Numbered from the stretch's first letter, positions 37,131 to 45,129 are shown. The stretch is 64,000 bases of DNA from an uncultured Bacilli bacterium (GCA_944332505.1 CALVKC010000002.1:1-64000); one strand, 5' to 3'. The notes: generated by a model from the letters alone, not told the origin. Program-made: numbers and translations.

Positions 37131-37144
37131 ATTAATATTTTACT
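37131..37144 (-). promoter_or_regulatory. Late-type promoter for the terminase gene
   Basis: Minus strand AAGTAAAATATTAA, about 30 nt upstream of TTG 37101. Confidence 0.6.
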
Positions 37145-37157
37145 TTTATAAAAATAC

Positions 37158-37186
37158 TTTACAATATTTATAATTTATGCTATAAT
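37158..37186 (+). promoter_or_regulatory. Sigma-A-type promoter, plus strand
   Basis: TTTACA (37158-37163), 17-bp spacer, TGC-TATAAT (37181-37186). No protein gene follows on this strand; it points into a structured RNA. Confidence 0.8.
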
Positions 37187-37192
37187 AATATT

Positions 37193-37306
37193 AGTTCTTT
37201 TTTAATAAAGAAAAAATCTATCGAGGTCAATAGTGTTTAAATAGTTATTCATTATTGGCTTTTATTATATAAAAAAGTAGGTGCTAACACCTACTTTTTA
37301 TTTTTT
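37193..37306 (+). ncRNA. Candidate small structured RNA with own promoter and terminator
   Basis: About 110 nt from just after the -10 box to the T-run. First hairpin: GUCAAUAGUG pairs with CAUUAUUGGC over 10 bp (one G-U near each end) with a 14-nt loop UUUAAAUAGUUAUU. Second hairpin: AAAAAGTAGGTG / CACCTACTTTTT is a strong terminator that also serves the minus-strand tube gene. No credible start codon and ribosome site. It lies opposite the upstream region of the terminase gene, so it could be an antisense or trans-acting regulator. Confidence 0.6.
37272..37306. terminator. Bidirectional terminator
   Basis: AAAAAGTAGGTG-TTAGC-like loop-CACCTACTTTTT; ends both the tube/sheath unit (minus) and the small RNA (plus). 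Confidence 0.85.
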
Positions 37307-37312
37307 ATTTAA

Positions 37313-38044
37313 TTAACCATTACTATTTAAAGGATTATGTTGTGTTCCTAAATAATTTGCTTTTGAGTAATCAGTATAAGCTGTTCCACTTGCAGCACTA
37401 CTATCATCTGTAACTTTCCAGTCGTTATAATTAATTTTTGCATATGGAACTGGTTTATCATAAAGAATTGTTGTACTAAATTGTCTTAAATCTGAATTTT
37501 GTCTACTAAATTGTCCTTGATTATATTCATTAATCCAACAACCCATTAACCACCAAGAGATTTGTCTTGTACCGTTTGGAGCCCATTTATATAAAATACC
37601 ATCTTGTGCATAATATTCTTTGAAACCAACTTTATCATTTAAAATGTTATGAGCCATTGAGTACCAAGCTAATAATATAGCTTCTGTTTTCATACCAATA
37701 TAATCTGTAAATGATATTGGTGAATTTCCTACTGTTGGTACACCAGCATAGTTTACTTGACCATTACCTGTTCTAATTGATAATGTATCAATACTCATTT
37801 GAGGACCTTGATAATCTCTTAAAGATAATGCTAAGTTTTCTGTTGCGTCTTTTGCAGTACATACAAAATTACCTTCCATATCATATAAATCTCTTTGGAA
37901 TTTAATTTTTAATATAAAGTCTGCTGTACGACCAGGTTCAAAGTCAGCTTTATGATTAAGTATATATGTAGTTCCCAAATATTTTTCATCTATGTCTGTT
38001 GCATTTAAACTACTATCTGCATTATTTTGTATTCTAATAGCCAT
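37313..38044 (-). CDS. Tail tube protein (gp19-like)
   Basis: 243 residues, directly after the sheath gene (start overlaps the sheath stop, TAATG), which is the normal order of contractile tails. FEPGRTADFILKIKFQRDLYD and the beta-rich core with MKTEAILLAWYSMAHN fit a tube subunit. GGAGGTG precedes ATG 38044. Confidence 0.82.
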   Translation of the reverse strand: MAIRIQNNADSSLNATDIDEKYLGTTYILNHKADFEPGRTADFILKIKFQRDLYDMEGNFVCTAKDATENLALSLRDYQGPQMSIDTLSIRTGNGQVNYAGVPTVGNSPISFTDYIGMKTEAILLAWYSMAHNILNDKVGFKEYYAQDGILYKWAPNGTRQISWWLMGCWINEYNQGQFSRQNSDLRQFSTTILYDKPVPYAKINYNDWKVTDDSSAASGTAYTDYSKANYLGTQHNPLNSNG

Positions 38045-39714
38045 TATTCAACACCTCCTGTAACAACTTCAACACTTCCATAAGCAACATTAAGGAAGAT
38101 TTCAATTTTCTTAATTGTTGGTGTAATGTAAACGTCAACTTGTACTTTTAATTTTCTAGGTTCATCATCAGTACTTATATTTGTTATATCATAATTAGAC
38201 ATAGCACCTTCACTAATCATTGTTTCAAAGAATTTAGCTGTTCTTAATGAAAAAGTTTCAAATGCGTCTGCTGAATTATATTGATATTGTAATTCAGTAG
38301 CAAGATTATAGATAAATCTTCTAATTTCTATAATTGTTAAATCAGCACTACTTTCTTGGAAAGCATTTATTTCCTCACCAGTTGTATCAGGTTGTAATAA
38401 TGTACTATTTCCATTAATTACATATGAACCACTTTGTAATCTCATAATTGGATTTATATTTGTACTTGTATCACTTTGCCAATCTTCTGATATTGCTGAA
38501 CCAATATCAAACTCTGGTCTAATAATATTCGTAACAATTCCACTTACTTTACCAGCTTTTGGTGTATATGCTTTTCCACCTTTACTTATATCACTACCTA
38601 CTACTGTAAGGAATACATAAGAAGGAGGCATCCAAAGCTGTTCATTTCCTACTTGCATATATTGCCAAGGTCCATACATACTAGCACTTGGAATTGTTTG
38701 TTGGCTACTTGTTTGTTGATAAGATACCATTGAAGCTAGACTTTTGTATTTTTCCATTGGTGTTCCAATAGGTAAATCTATTAAAGCTCTACAATCTTGT
38801 CTTGTTAATGTAATATTACGCATTGCAGTTGCAATAGGTGTAGAACCAGCTGTACCTGCTTGTTCATCTTCCATATTTTCATCAGTGTAACCACCAGAAG
38901 TAATAAATTTTGGTTGATATAGAATTTTATCATATATATAATCTAAACTTGCAGGAATTTCAGCACCAACTAAACCTTCATCAATATCAGCACCACCTAA
39001 TAAACTTTCATCAGTCGCTAGTGGTAAAACAAATTTTGTTGGGTCTGTTTCAACTACATTAATATCAACTTTTTCCATAGATAATTTTGTTAAAGCATTA
39101 ATGAATAATTGATTTATTTCAGTTTGGTCTTGTATATCTGTTGGTATTGTTACAAATCTTGTACTTTCTACTAATGAATTTTTGTAATATACTTCAATTA
39201 CATATGAAGTCTCACCATTTTTCCTAATAGTGATTTTTAAATCATTACCATAACTACCACCATATTTTTCAGTAATAATTAAGTCTGTAACAAGTTTTTG
39301 TTCACTATCTTCTTGAATAGTGTGTGTTAATTGTAATTTTGCTCTTTTTACACCTCTAACTTTATTTGCAGCAGCTATTTGGTCTTCTGTTGCGTCATCA
39401 CCTGCACTTAATGCAGCTTCTGCTTTTACAATATCTTCATCTGTTAAATTATTTTGATTTACATATGCTATTCTTCTAAATAATACTGGTAATCCTGCAC
39501 TTAATAATCCTGCAACATATTGATATGTTATAGAACCATCTGGACTAGAAGTACCACAAGTTTTTTGAAATTCATCTAATGAACGAAAAGCATAAGGTTT
39601 TTTCCAATCACCAGTGATTGCAGTACCTGGCACATATACCCAGTTATCTAAGTATGTTGACGCATTTCTTAATTGTCTTGATAAATTATTTGTATGAATA
39701 TCAATAAATGCCAT
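38044..39714 (-). CDS. Contractile tail sheath protein (gp18-like)
   Basis: 556 residues. N-terminal VYVPGTAITGDWKKPYAFRS and GLLSAGLPVLFRRIAY, plus the C-terminal domain (LTIIEIRRFIYNLATELQYQYN, later KLKVQVDVYITPTIKKIEIFL) are the sheath features that mediate contraction. AAAGGAG precedes ATG 39714. Confidence 0.9.
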   Translation of the reverse strand: MAFIDIHTNNLSRQLRNASTYLDNWVYVPGTAITGDWKKPYAFRSLDEFQKTCGTSSPDGSITYQYVAGLLSAGLPVLFRRIAYVNQNNLTDEDIVKAEAALSAGDDATEDQIAAANKVRGVKRAKLQLTHTIQEDSEQKLVTDLIITEKYGGSYGNDLKITIRKNGETSYVIEVYYKNSLVESTRFVTIPTDIQDQTEINQLFINALTKLSMEKVDINVVETDPTKFVLPLATDESLLGGADIDEGLVGAEIPASLDYIYDKILYQPKFITSGGYTDENMEDEQAGTAGSTPIATAMRNITLTRQDCRALIDLPIGTPMEKYKSLASMVSYQQTSSQQTIPSASMYGPWQYMQVGNEQLWMPPSYVFLTVVGSDISKGGKAYTPKAGKVSGIVTNIIRPEFDIGSAISEDWQSDTSTNINPIMRLQSGSYVINGNSTLLQPDTTGEEINAFQESSADLTIIEIRRFIYNLATELQYQYNSADAFETFSLRTAKFFETMISEGAMSNYDITNISTDDEPRKLKVQVDVYITPTIKKIEIFLNVAYGSVEVVTGGVE

Positions 39715-39729
39715 TTTTAAATCTCCTTT

Positions 39730-41313
39730 CTATATTTTGTTTATATATCTACATTCTAGTATATTGTCTTTATTTTTATATGTTAGCATTGTTAAATTCA
39801 AATTACTGTTTTTGTTTTCTTTAATTAAATTGTATTTTGTAAATTTATTATTGATTTGATTTTGTTTCATTTCTAAACAAATTGTTTTATTTGATTTATC
39901 AGTCATATTTAATTTAGCTTCCATTTTTAATTTGTCATTAACTTGAACTGCTTTTAATAATTCAACACTTTCAAGTTTTGTATTAGTTTTTAGTAATGTT
40001 TTTGTTAATGCCTCATTAAAAGATTTAAGGTCACATTTAATTATAGTATTTCTTTCTACTTTTTTGTTTGAATTGCTAAATGTACGAATATTTTTTTCTA
40101 CTTTTTTATTTTTTTGTATTCTTTTTTCTATTTTTTTCAAACTTTCTATTTTTCTATGTTTAGCTTCTTCTAAATCACTATCATCATCAACAATTTGTCC
40201 TGAAATATCTCTAATATTTCCCCATAAATCTTTATAATATCTATCATTTGTTGCATTATCTAATGGTTCAACTAGTTCGTATGTTTCACAATACCACTTA
40301 CAATCATCATCAGACATAGCACTTGCTAATCTTTCGGCAACTGTTTCGGAACTATCTATATCATCATCTATTGATTGTAAGACCATATTTCTAAAAGGTG
40401 CTGCTTCTATATCTTCTTGTAGTTTTTTATTTTCTTCAATATTTTCTATGTTCTCTATATTTTCTTCATTTTGGTCTATTTCTGTATCAGTTTCATCAGT
40501 ATCTTCATCTGGTGTTTCATCTTTAACTTCTACTTCCTCACCATTATCAGTAGTTACTTCTACTTCTGTACCATCATCAGATACTTCTATTTCAACACTT
40601 TCAGTTTTTTTATTTTCATCTATATTTGTTGTATCTGTTTCTAAATCACCTGTTTCAAAGTTTGTACCCCAACCTTCAAATGATAGTATTCCTCTAACTT
40701 CTGCCTCTAAATCATCATCTTCAAAATCATCAGAAATAATTTTTGATTTAGCTTCTTCAAATGCTTCATCAAATTGTTCTCTTGTTATTGTTGGTTCTCC
40801 ATTATACATACCACAAATATAACCAGCTATGGCATATGCTTCATCTGGAACTTCACCTTTCGAAACTTGTTCTTTACTTTCTATAATTTTACTTTCCTCT
40901 TTATTTTCATCATCTGCAATTTCCGTAGTAGCATTATCTAATGGTAAATCAATATCATCTACTATATCAGTTTCTTGTGCAGGTTCTGCAATAGGCATAT
41001 TATCATCATCTGGTAATATATCACTAGTCATATCATCAGTTTCAGGTAAATCTTCTGGTATTATTGTATCATTACTATCAACTGGAACTTCTACTGTGTC
41101 AATATCATCTTTTTTATCTACAATTATTGTTGCGTCCTCTGTGTCAACAATAGTGCTATTGTCTATTACAGATACATTTGTTTTTTCATCAACATTAATA
41201 TCAATATTTTCTTTTTTTAATCTTTTAGTTCTTTTAGTAGATTTATTTTCTTTTACAGGTAGTTTACCTTGTAATGCTAACATTGTTGCCTCTGTTAAAC
41301 TTAATTTTGACAT
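39730..41313 (-). CDS. Large acidic, mostly disordered late protein
   Basis: 527 residues. Residues about 30-300 are extremely rich in Asp, Glu, Thr and Ile (for example EIEVSDDGTEVEVTTDNGEE) with a small folded insert (YAIAGYICGMYNGEPTITRE); the last 170 residues are basic. Expressed with neck and sheath genes. It could be an internal or scaffold-like virion protein. No family recognised. Confidence 0.55.
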   Translation of the reverse strand: MSKLSLTEATMLALQGKLPVKENKSTKRTKRLKKENIDINVDEKTNVSVIDNSTIVDTEDATIIVDKKDDIDTVEVPVDSNDTIIPEDLPETDDMTSDILPDDDNMPIAEPAQETDIVDDIDLPLDNATTEIADDENKEESKIIESKEQVSKGEVPDEAYAIAGYICGMYNGEPTITREQFDEAFEEAKSKIISDDFEDDDLEAEVRGILSFEGWGTNFETGDLETDTTNIDENKKTESVEIEVSDDGTEVEVTTDNGEEVEVKDETPDEDTDETDTEIDQNEENIENIENIEENKKLQEDIEAAPFRNMVLQSIDDDIDSSETVAERLASAMSDDDCKWYCETYELVEPLDNATNDRYYKDLWGNIRDISGQIVDDDSDLEEAKHRKIESLKKIEKRIQKNKKVEKNIRTFSNSNKKVERNTIIKCDLKSFNEALTKTLLKTNTKLESVELLKAVQVNDKLKMEAKLNMTDKSNKTICLEMKQNQINNKFTKYNLIKENKNSNLNLTMLTYKNKDNILECRYINKI

Positions 41314-41330
41314 TTTACTATACTCCTTTC

Positions 41331-42083
41331 TTAATTTAATACTGTAAAAATATCTTTATTATCATCTAAAAATTGTCTTACTTGCTGGATTTCAGAATTG
41401 CCCTCTGCAAGTAGTGTGTTACCATCTAATTGATATTTAGCTGAATTTGAAGTATATTTACTTCTAATTCTACCTAATATTACTTTACACATACCTAATG
41501 CTAATTTTCTTAATTGTGTTTCCCAATAATCTTCCCTAATATCTTCAACTGAAAAATATTCAGGTTTAAAGTTTATTGTAACATATGTTGGAATATTAGG
41601 ATTTGCATATACATATAATTTATGATTAGGTTTGTCCCACATAAATTCCATATCAGTCGCTAAAATATTTAGATTTCTTTTAATTAGTAGAGCATTTGTA
41701 TAATCATCTAATCTATATACACCTGTAACATTCATTAAGTCCATAGCAGGCATTTGAAATGGAATACCCGTTAATATACTATCTTGCCCTCGAAGAACAC
41801 TCTCAACACTATCAATATTATAGTCTTTTAAATCTATACAATTTGCATATGGAACTGTTACTGTATATGTATCTGTCATATAATGTTTAATTTCTTCAAA
41901 TGCTTGGTCTACAATTTGTTTTATATCTTCTGGTTTTAATTCTAAATCTAATATTTGTCCACCTAATTGATTTTCTATATACATAACAATTTTTTTCATT
42001 CTTTTTTTCATACGAGGGTATGTACGGGGTTTTACTAAATCTTTATCTTTAAAAATATTGTTTAATTCATCATTATCAGCCAT
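41331..42083 (-). CDS. Neck / head-completion-like structural protein
   Basis: 250 residues. Helical N-terminus, beta-rich middle (YTVTVPYANCIDLKDYNI, KLYVYANPNIPTYVTINF) and helical C-terminus fit a gp13/gp14-type neck or tail-completion protein, and it precedes the sheath gene unit. Assignment is from position and architecture. GGGGG precedes ATG 42083. Confidence 0.5.
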   Translation of the reverse strand: MADNDELNNIFKDKDLVKPRTYPRMKKRMKKIVMYIENQLGGQILDLELKPEDIKQIVDQAFEEIKHYMTDTYTVTVPYANCIDLKDYNIDSVESVLRGQDSILTGIPFQMPAMDLMNVTGVYRLDDYTNALLIKRNLNILATDMEFMWDKPNHKLYVYANPNIPTYVTINFKPEYFSVEDIREDYWETQLRKLALGMCKVILGRIRSKYTSNSAKYQLDGNTLLAEGNSEIQQVRQFLDDNKDIFTVLN

Positions 42084-42110
42084 AATTACCCCCTAAATTA
42101 TTTTAAACTT

Positions 42111-42174
42111 TGGGTAATACTACATATCAGTTTCTATGAGGTAGATTATAGACTTAACATATCAGTATTACCCA
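42111..42174. repeat. Long-range inverted repeat with internal hairpin
   Basis: TGGGTAATACT (42111-42121) pairs perfectly with AGTATTACCCA (42164-42174) over 11 bp; inside, TCTAT pairs with ATAGA, and ACATATCAGT occurs twice as a direct repeat. No T-run follows, so it is not a standard terminator. Possibly an RNA processing or control element between a small late gene and the neck gene. Confidence 0.7.
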
Positions 42175-42204
42175 CATTATATTTTGTTTTAATTAAATTT
42201 AAAA

Positions 42205-42414
42205 CTAAGCAACTGTTACTTCTAGTCCAACTTTTGCGTCAGCAAGTGCTAGATAGTAAGCAGCTTCTTCTGATGAAGCAGCTGTTAATACAACTTCATC
42301 AGCTGGTTGTAAACTTTCAGCAAAATTTACTCTGAAATATCTAAATGCTACAACTTCTGTTCCAACATTTTTAATTGTTACTGTTTTTGGTACTTCTAAA
42401 TTGATTTTAGCCAT
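42205..42414 (-). CDS. Small Ala-rich late protein
   Basis: 69 residues, beta-rich N-terminus then LTAASSEEAAYYLALADAKV. A strong AAAGGAGG site and a long leader suggest high expression, as for a head-decoration or tube-associated subunit. No family recognised. Confidence 0.5.
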   Translation of the reverse strand: MAKINLEVPKTVTIKNVGTEVVAFRYFRVNFAESLQPADEVVLTAASSEEAAYYLALADAKVGLEVTVA

Positions 42415-42561
42415 TTACATTACCTCCTTTTAAAATTTATTGGTGTTTGTGTCCAATTTTACCCCTATGTATCTGATTAACTATATAATATATAGTAATA
42501 GAGTGTAAGAGATAAGTTTATTAAAATATCATCTACCTCAAAGAATATATAAAATACCCTT

Positions 42562-42576
42562 TGATAATATTTTACA
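42562..42576 (-). promoter_or_regulatory. Late-type promoter motif
   Basis: Minus strand TTGTAAAATATTATC, about 150 nt upstream of the 69-residue gene, giving a long leader. Confidence 0.55.
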
Positions 42577-42578
42577 AA

Positions 42579-42764
42579 TTAATATAAAAAATCTGCTAAT
42601 GATTGTGCCTTAATTTTATCTTTTTTATTTTCTTTAACTGATTTTTTAGGTGTTTCTATATTTTCTACTTGTTGTGTAGGTTTCTGTGTTTCTATTAATG
42701 GTTCAGAAACAGTTTTAGTTTCTTCTTTTTTATTTGTTTCTCTTGTTTTTCTTACTTTTGCCAT
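42579..42764 (-). CDS. Small basic protein
   Basis: 61 residues, Lys/Thr/Glu-rich and probably disordered; last residues AQSLADFLY. Late promoter upstream. Unknown role. Confidence 0.5.
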   Translation of the reverse strand: MAKVRKTRETNKKEETKTVSEPLIETQKPTQQVENIETPKKSVKENKKDKIKAQSLADFLY

Positions 42765-42797
42765 TATAGTACAACTCCTTTCTAGTATTTGCTCTAC

Positions 42798-42813
42798 ATT
42801 AATATTTTACACA
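42798..42813 (-). promoter_or_regulatory. Late-type promoter motif
   Basis: Minus strand TGTGTAAAATATTAAT upstream of the basic protein gene. Confidence 0.65.
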
Positions 42814-42838
42814 TAAAATTCTAAATTTACGAAAAATA

Positions 42839-42866
42839 AAAAAGAGCAATATAAAATTGCTCTTTA
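42839..42866 (-). terminator. Terminator
   Basis: AAAGAGCAAT / ATTGCTCTTT stem, 5-nt loop, followed by a T-run on the minus strand; it covers the stop of the 109-residue gene. Confidence 0.82.
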
Positions 42867-43193
42867 TTTTCTTTTATAAGTTAAAAACCAGTTTAATATT
42901 GCTTCATTTTTATCTGGTTTGTAAGTAGTATAATAATTCACACCATTTGCAAACTCTATTTGGTCTTTTTCCCAATTAAATATTGCTTCTTCTTTACTTT
43001 CAATAGCTGTATACTCCCATAAATCCCATTGGTTAATACCCAATTTTTTATAATAACTACCATTTGGTATTATATAATTAGGATTTTTACTAATATGTCT
43101 TAATCTTCTATTAGCATATTGTTTACCTCTTTTTGCAGATTTACCCCATAAATGGTCTTTAAATAGTGGAAATTTTTTGTAACTTCTACTCAC
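42864..43193 (-). CDS. Hypothetical protein, GTG start
   Basis: 109 residues, basic Arg-rich N-terminus (SRSYKKFPLFKDHLWGKSAK, later NRRLRHISKN) of a type common among small phage proteins. GTG start with AAAGG upstream. Function unknown. Confidence 0.6.
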   Translation of the reverse strand: MSRSYKKFPLFKDHLWGKSAKRGKQYANRRLRHISKNPNYIIPNGSYYKKLGINQWDLWEYTAIESKEEAIFNWEKDQIEFANGVNYYTTYKPDKNEAILNWFLTYKRK

Positions 43194-43228
43194 GTGTTAT
43201 CAACCTTTCTGTTACCTAAGCAAAGTAA

Positions 43229-43264
43229 CTAGAAAACTGATAACACTCTACTTTTTATTCTCAT
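43229..43264 (-). CDS. Possible 11-residue leader peptide
   Basis: MRIKSRVLSVF with AGGAGAT 7 nt before its ATG, located between an extended -10 promoter and the GTG-start gene. May be a translational leader or chance. Confidence 0.3.
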   Translation of the reverse strand: MRIKSRVLSVF

Positions 43265-43280
43265 AAATATCATCTCCTAT

Positions 43281-43295
43281 TATACTATATCACCT
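43281..43295 (-). promoter_or_regulatory. Extended -10 promoter
   Basis: Minus strand AGGTGATATAGTATA, upstream of the leader peptide and the 109-residue gene. Confidence 0.55.
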
Positions 43296-43713
43296 ATGCT
43301 ACAAAAGTAGAATTTCTTTGTGCTTCTAATTGTTCTTTAATGATTTGTATATTTTCAGTCGTCAATTCAATTTCATTATTCCAATTTTCATCAATATATG
43401 CACAATTAGAACATAATCTATTAGACACCTCTAACATACATATAACCATAAATTTTTCTGGTTCTAAAAATGGATTTGGTACACTTTCTGCGCCCATATT
43501 AAATTCTATATCAGCAACAACCTCACAAATGTCAGAAAAATATTTATTAATCCATTCTAATGCTTCCTGTGCATTAAATGTATATGTACCATTTGAATTT
43601 TCATAATCAAGTAAACTATAACCCATATCAGCACCATATATTAAATTGCCTTCAAAGTCATCTAATCTATCAGTTAAAACGTCTATCATAAAATTCATTA
43701 TATTATTTTCCAT
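43294..43713 (-). CDS. Hypothetical protein
   Basis: 139 residues, helical and acidic; no family recognised. GGGGG precedes ATG 43713 and a late promoter precedes it. Confidence 0.55.
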   Translation of the reverse strand: MENNIMNFMIDVLTDRLDDFEGNLIYGADMGYSLLDYENSNGTYTFNAQEALEWINKYFSDICEVVADIEFNMGAESVPNPFLEPEKFMVICMLEVSNRLCSNCAYIDENWNNEIELTTENIQIIKEQLEAQRNSTFVA

Positions 43714-43733
43714 AGTAAATACCCCCTAATACT

Positions 43734-43748
43734 TTAATAATATTTTAC
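43734..43748 (-). promoter_or_regulatory. Late-type promoter motif
   Basis: Minus strand TAGTAAAATATTATT, the right-most member of this family in the window. Confidence 0.6.
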
Positions 43749-43766
43749 TATTATTAAAGTTAATTT

Positions 43767-44135
43767 TTATACTATTGTAACATAATAACCATAATGTTGT
43801 AATAATTGTTTCATATTTTGTCTACCTACTGGATTTCTAGTGTGTATTCTTATTTCATCACACTGTATGTGATTTTCTATAATATATTTACATATATCAT
43901 ACCCAGTTTTTTCTTCACCTAAATCGTGGTCTAAACAAATTATATTATATCTAAATCTATGTAATTCATTTATAGCTTCTTTATAATTGTGTGCAATAAT
44001 TGTGTGGTATTCACCAATGTAATTATTAGGTATACCTCTTAAATCATCTACCCATAGTAAATACTTTTTTGGTCTTTTTTTCTTCATATAATCTTCATAC
44101 CATTTCATAGCAAAATAGTTATCAGAATTATTCAT
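43767..44135 (-). CDS. Cyclic-phosphate-processing receiver-like (CycRec) protein
   Basis: 122 residues. LLWVDDLRGIPNNYIGEYHT, NIICLDHDLGEEKTGYDIC and EIRIHTRNPVGRQNM show the conserved acidic pocket (DD, DHDLG), the final HxxNPxG motif and overall receiver-like fold of the family predicted, from its genome contexts, to process cyclic phosphates in RNA repair. It has no kinase partner here. It lies just downstream of a HNH gene and a permuted tRNA gene. Confidence 0.75.
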   Translation of the reverse strand: MNNSDNYFAMKWYEDYMKKKRPKKYLLWVDDLRGIPNNYIGEYHTIIAHNYKEAINELHRFRYNIICLDHDLGEEKTGYDICKYIIENHIQCDEIRIHTRNPVGRQNMKQLLQHYGYYVTIV

Positions 44136-44150
44136 CTCTATTCCCCCTTA

Positions 44151-44720
44151 TTATTTTCCCCATCTATTTAATCTTGCTAAATCTGCACGGGTAATTAACT
44201 CTAAATTATCTATTTCTAAATTATCAGGATTACCATCAATACAATGTACTACATAACCATTAGGTATATCTTGTTGATGATATACTTCCCATAAATATCT
44301 TCTAAATAAATTATTTGGTTTTCTATTACCTTTCCAGTCTATATTAATATAATATTCATATTCAATTTTACCTTTACTTTTTCCTGTTCTATGAATATGT
44401 TTTCTTTTAATAACAGTACCTTTATGTAATGTATTATGTGGTAAATATCTACCCTCTATATCAGATAATTTAGATTTACAACTATCTTGATACTGTATAT
44501 ATGTCTGTTTACATTTTTCTATATTTTCAGGTGATAACCATTCTTTTTGTGGAATACCCTTATTAAATGTTTTATGACCTTTTTGAAATTTAGCCTTTAA
44601 GAAATCATCAGACATTGAATTTCGCATATGTATTTTATAACATTCTTTACTACACGTTTTTTTAATTAAGTAATTTTTAGGTGGTTCAAATTCTTTACCA
44701 CATATTACACAAATATTCAC
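44151..44720 (-). CDS. HNH homing-type endonuclease
   Basis: 189 residues from GTG 44720 (AGAGG 8 nt upstream). N-terminal CxxC...CSKEC zinc knuckle, central region, and C-terminal HNH: YVVHCIDGNPDNLEIDNLEL. Typical free-standing phage HNH nuclease; it lies beside a tRNA gene and has its own sigma-A-type promoter. Confidence 0.85.
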   Translation of the reverse strand: MNICVICGKEFEPPKNYLIKKTCSKECYKIHMRNSMSDDFLKAKFQKGHKTFNKGIPQKEWLSPENIEKCKQTYIQYQDSCKSKLSDIEGRYLPHNTLHKGTVIKRKHIHRTGKSKGKIEYEYYINIDWKGNRKPNNLFRRYLWEVYHQQDIPNGYVVHCIDGNPDNLEIDNLELITRADLARLNRWGK

Positions 44721-44739
44721 AAAAATCACCTCTAAATAA

Positions 44740-44768
44740 ATTATAACATATATTTAAACTTGTGTAAA
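44740..44768 (-). promoter_or_regulatory. Sigma-A-type promoter for the HNH gene
   Basis: Minus strand TTTACA-17 bp-TATAAT with TGT before the -10. Confidence 0.8.
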
Positions 44769-44809
44769 GTGTTTTTAATACACAAAAAATGGACGAACAG
44801 TATATAAAA

Positions 44810-44888
44810 CGCTGCTCTACCAATTGAGCTACCTCCCCATTTGGTGGGGAGGGTTGGAATTGAACCAACAACAAGCGGGTTTCAAGCC
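44810..44888 (-). tRNA. Circularly permuted tRNA (anticodon UGA); 3' half precedes 5' half
   Basis: On the minus strand the order is: GG, anticodon loop CTTGAAA, CCCGC, TTGTT, T arm (GTTGG-TTCAATT-CCAAC), CCTCCCC, ACCA (44888-44842), then AAT, then GGGGAGG, TA, D arm (GCTC-AATTGGTA-GAGC), A, GCG (44838-44810). Rearranged, every stem is perfect (acceptor 7, D 4, anticodon GCGGG/CCCGC 5, T 5) and all usual tertiary positions (T8, GG18-19, T33, TTC, A58) are kept. The flanks pair (GGAC and AACAGT at 44901-44914 with ACTGTT and GTCC at 44791-44801), holding the break in the anticodon stem together. Anticodon UGA reads UCA (Ser), yet it lacks the long variable arm of tRNA-Ser. Confidence 0.8.
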
Positions 44889-44937
44889 TCTAATATAGGA
44901 ACTGTTTATGTCCATTAGTTTATATTATTTAGTTAAA

Positions 44938-45129
44938 TTATTCTTTTATATCATTTTTATGTCTTTTATCAAATTTCCATTCAGCATTAACATACCCATC
45001 TGATACTTGTATAGATAAACCTGATATATTTGCACTAGTTGCTAAATCTGTTTTCAAAAAGTTTTTACATATATCATAAATTAATGCTTGTTGTGCCATT
45101 AACATTAAATCATCATCTCTACTTAACAT
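44938..45129 (-). CDS. Small hypothetical protein
   Basis: 63 residues, no family recognised. AAGGAG precedes ATG 45129. Lies directly before the permuted tRNA. Confidence 0.55.
   Translation of the reverse strand: MLSRDDDLMLMAQQALIYDICKNFLKTDLATSANISGLSIQVSDGYVNAEWKFDKRHKNDIKE

Noticed and set aside
40448..41347. Two long plus-strand Ser/Val-rich ORFs
   Set aside because: Antisense shadows of the Asp/Glu-rich minus-strand protein; composition is explained by the complement of GAT/GAA codons.
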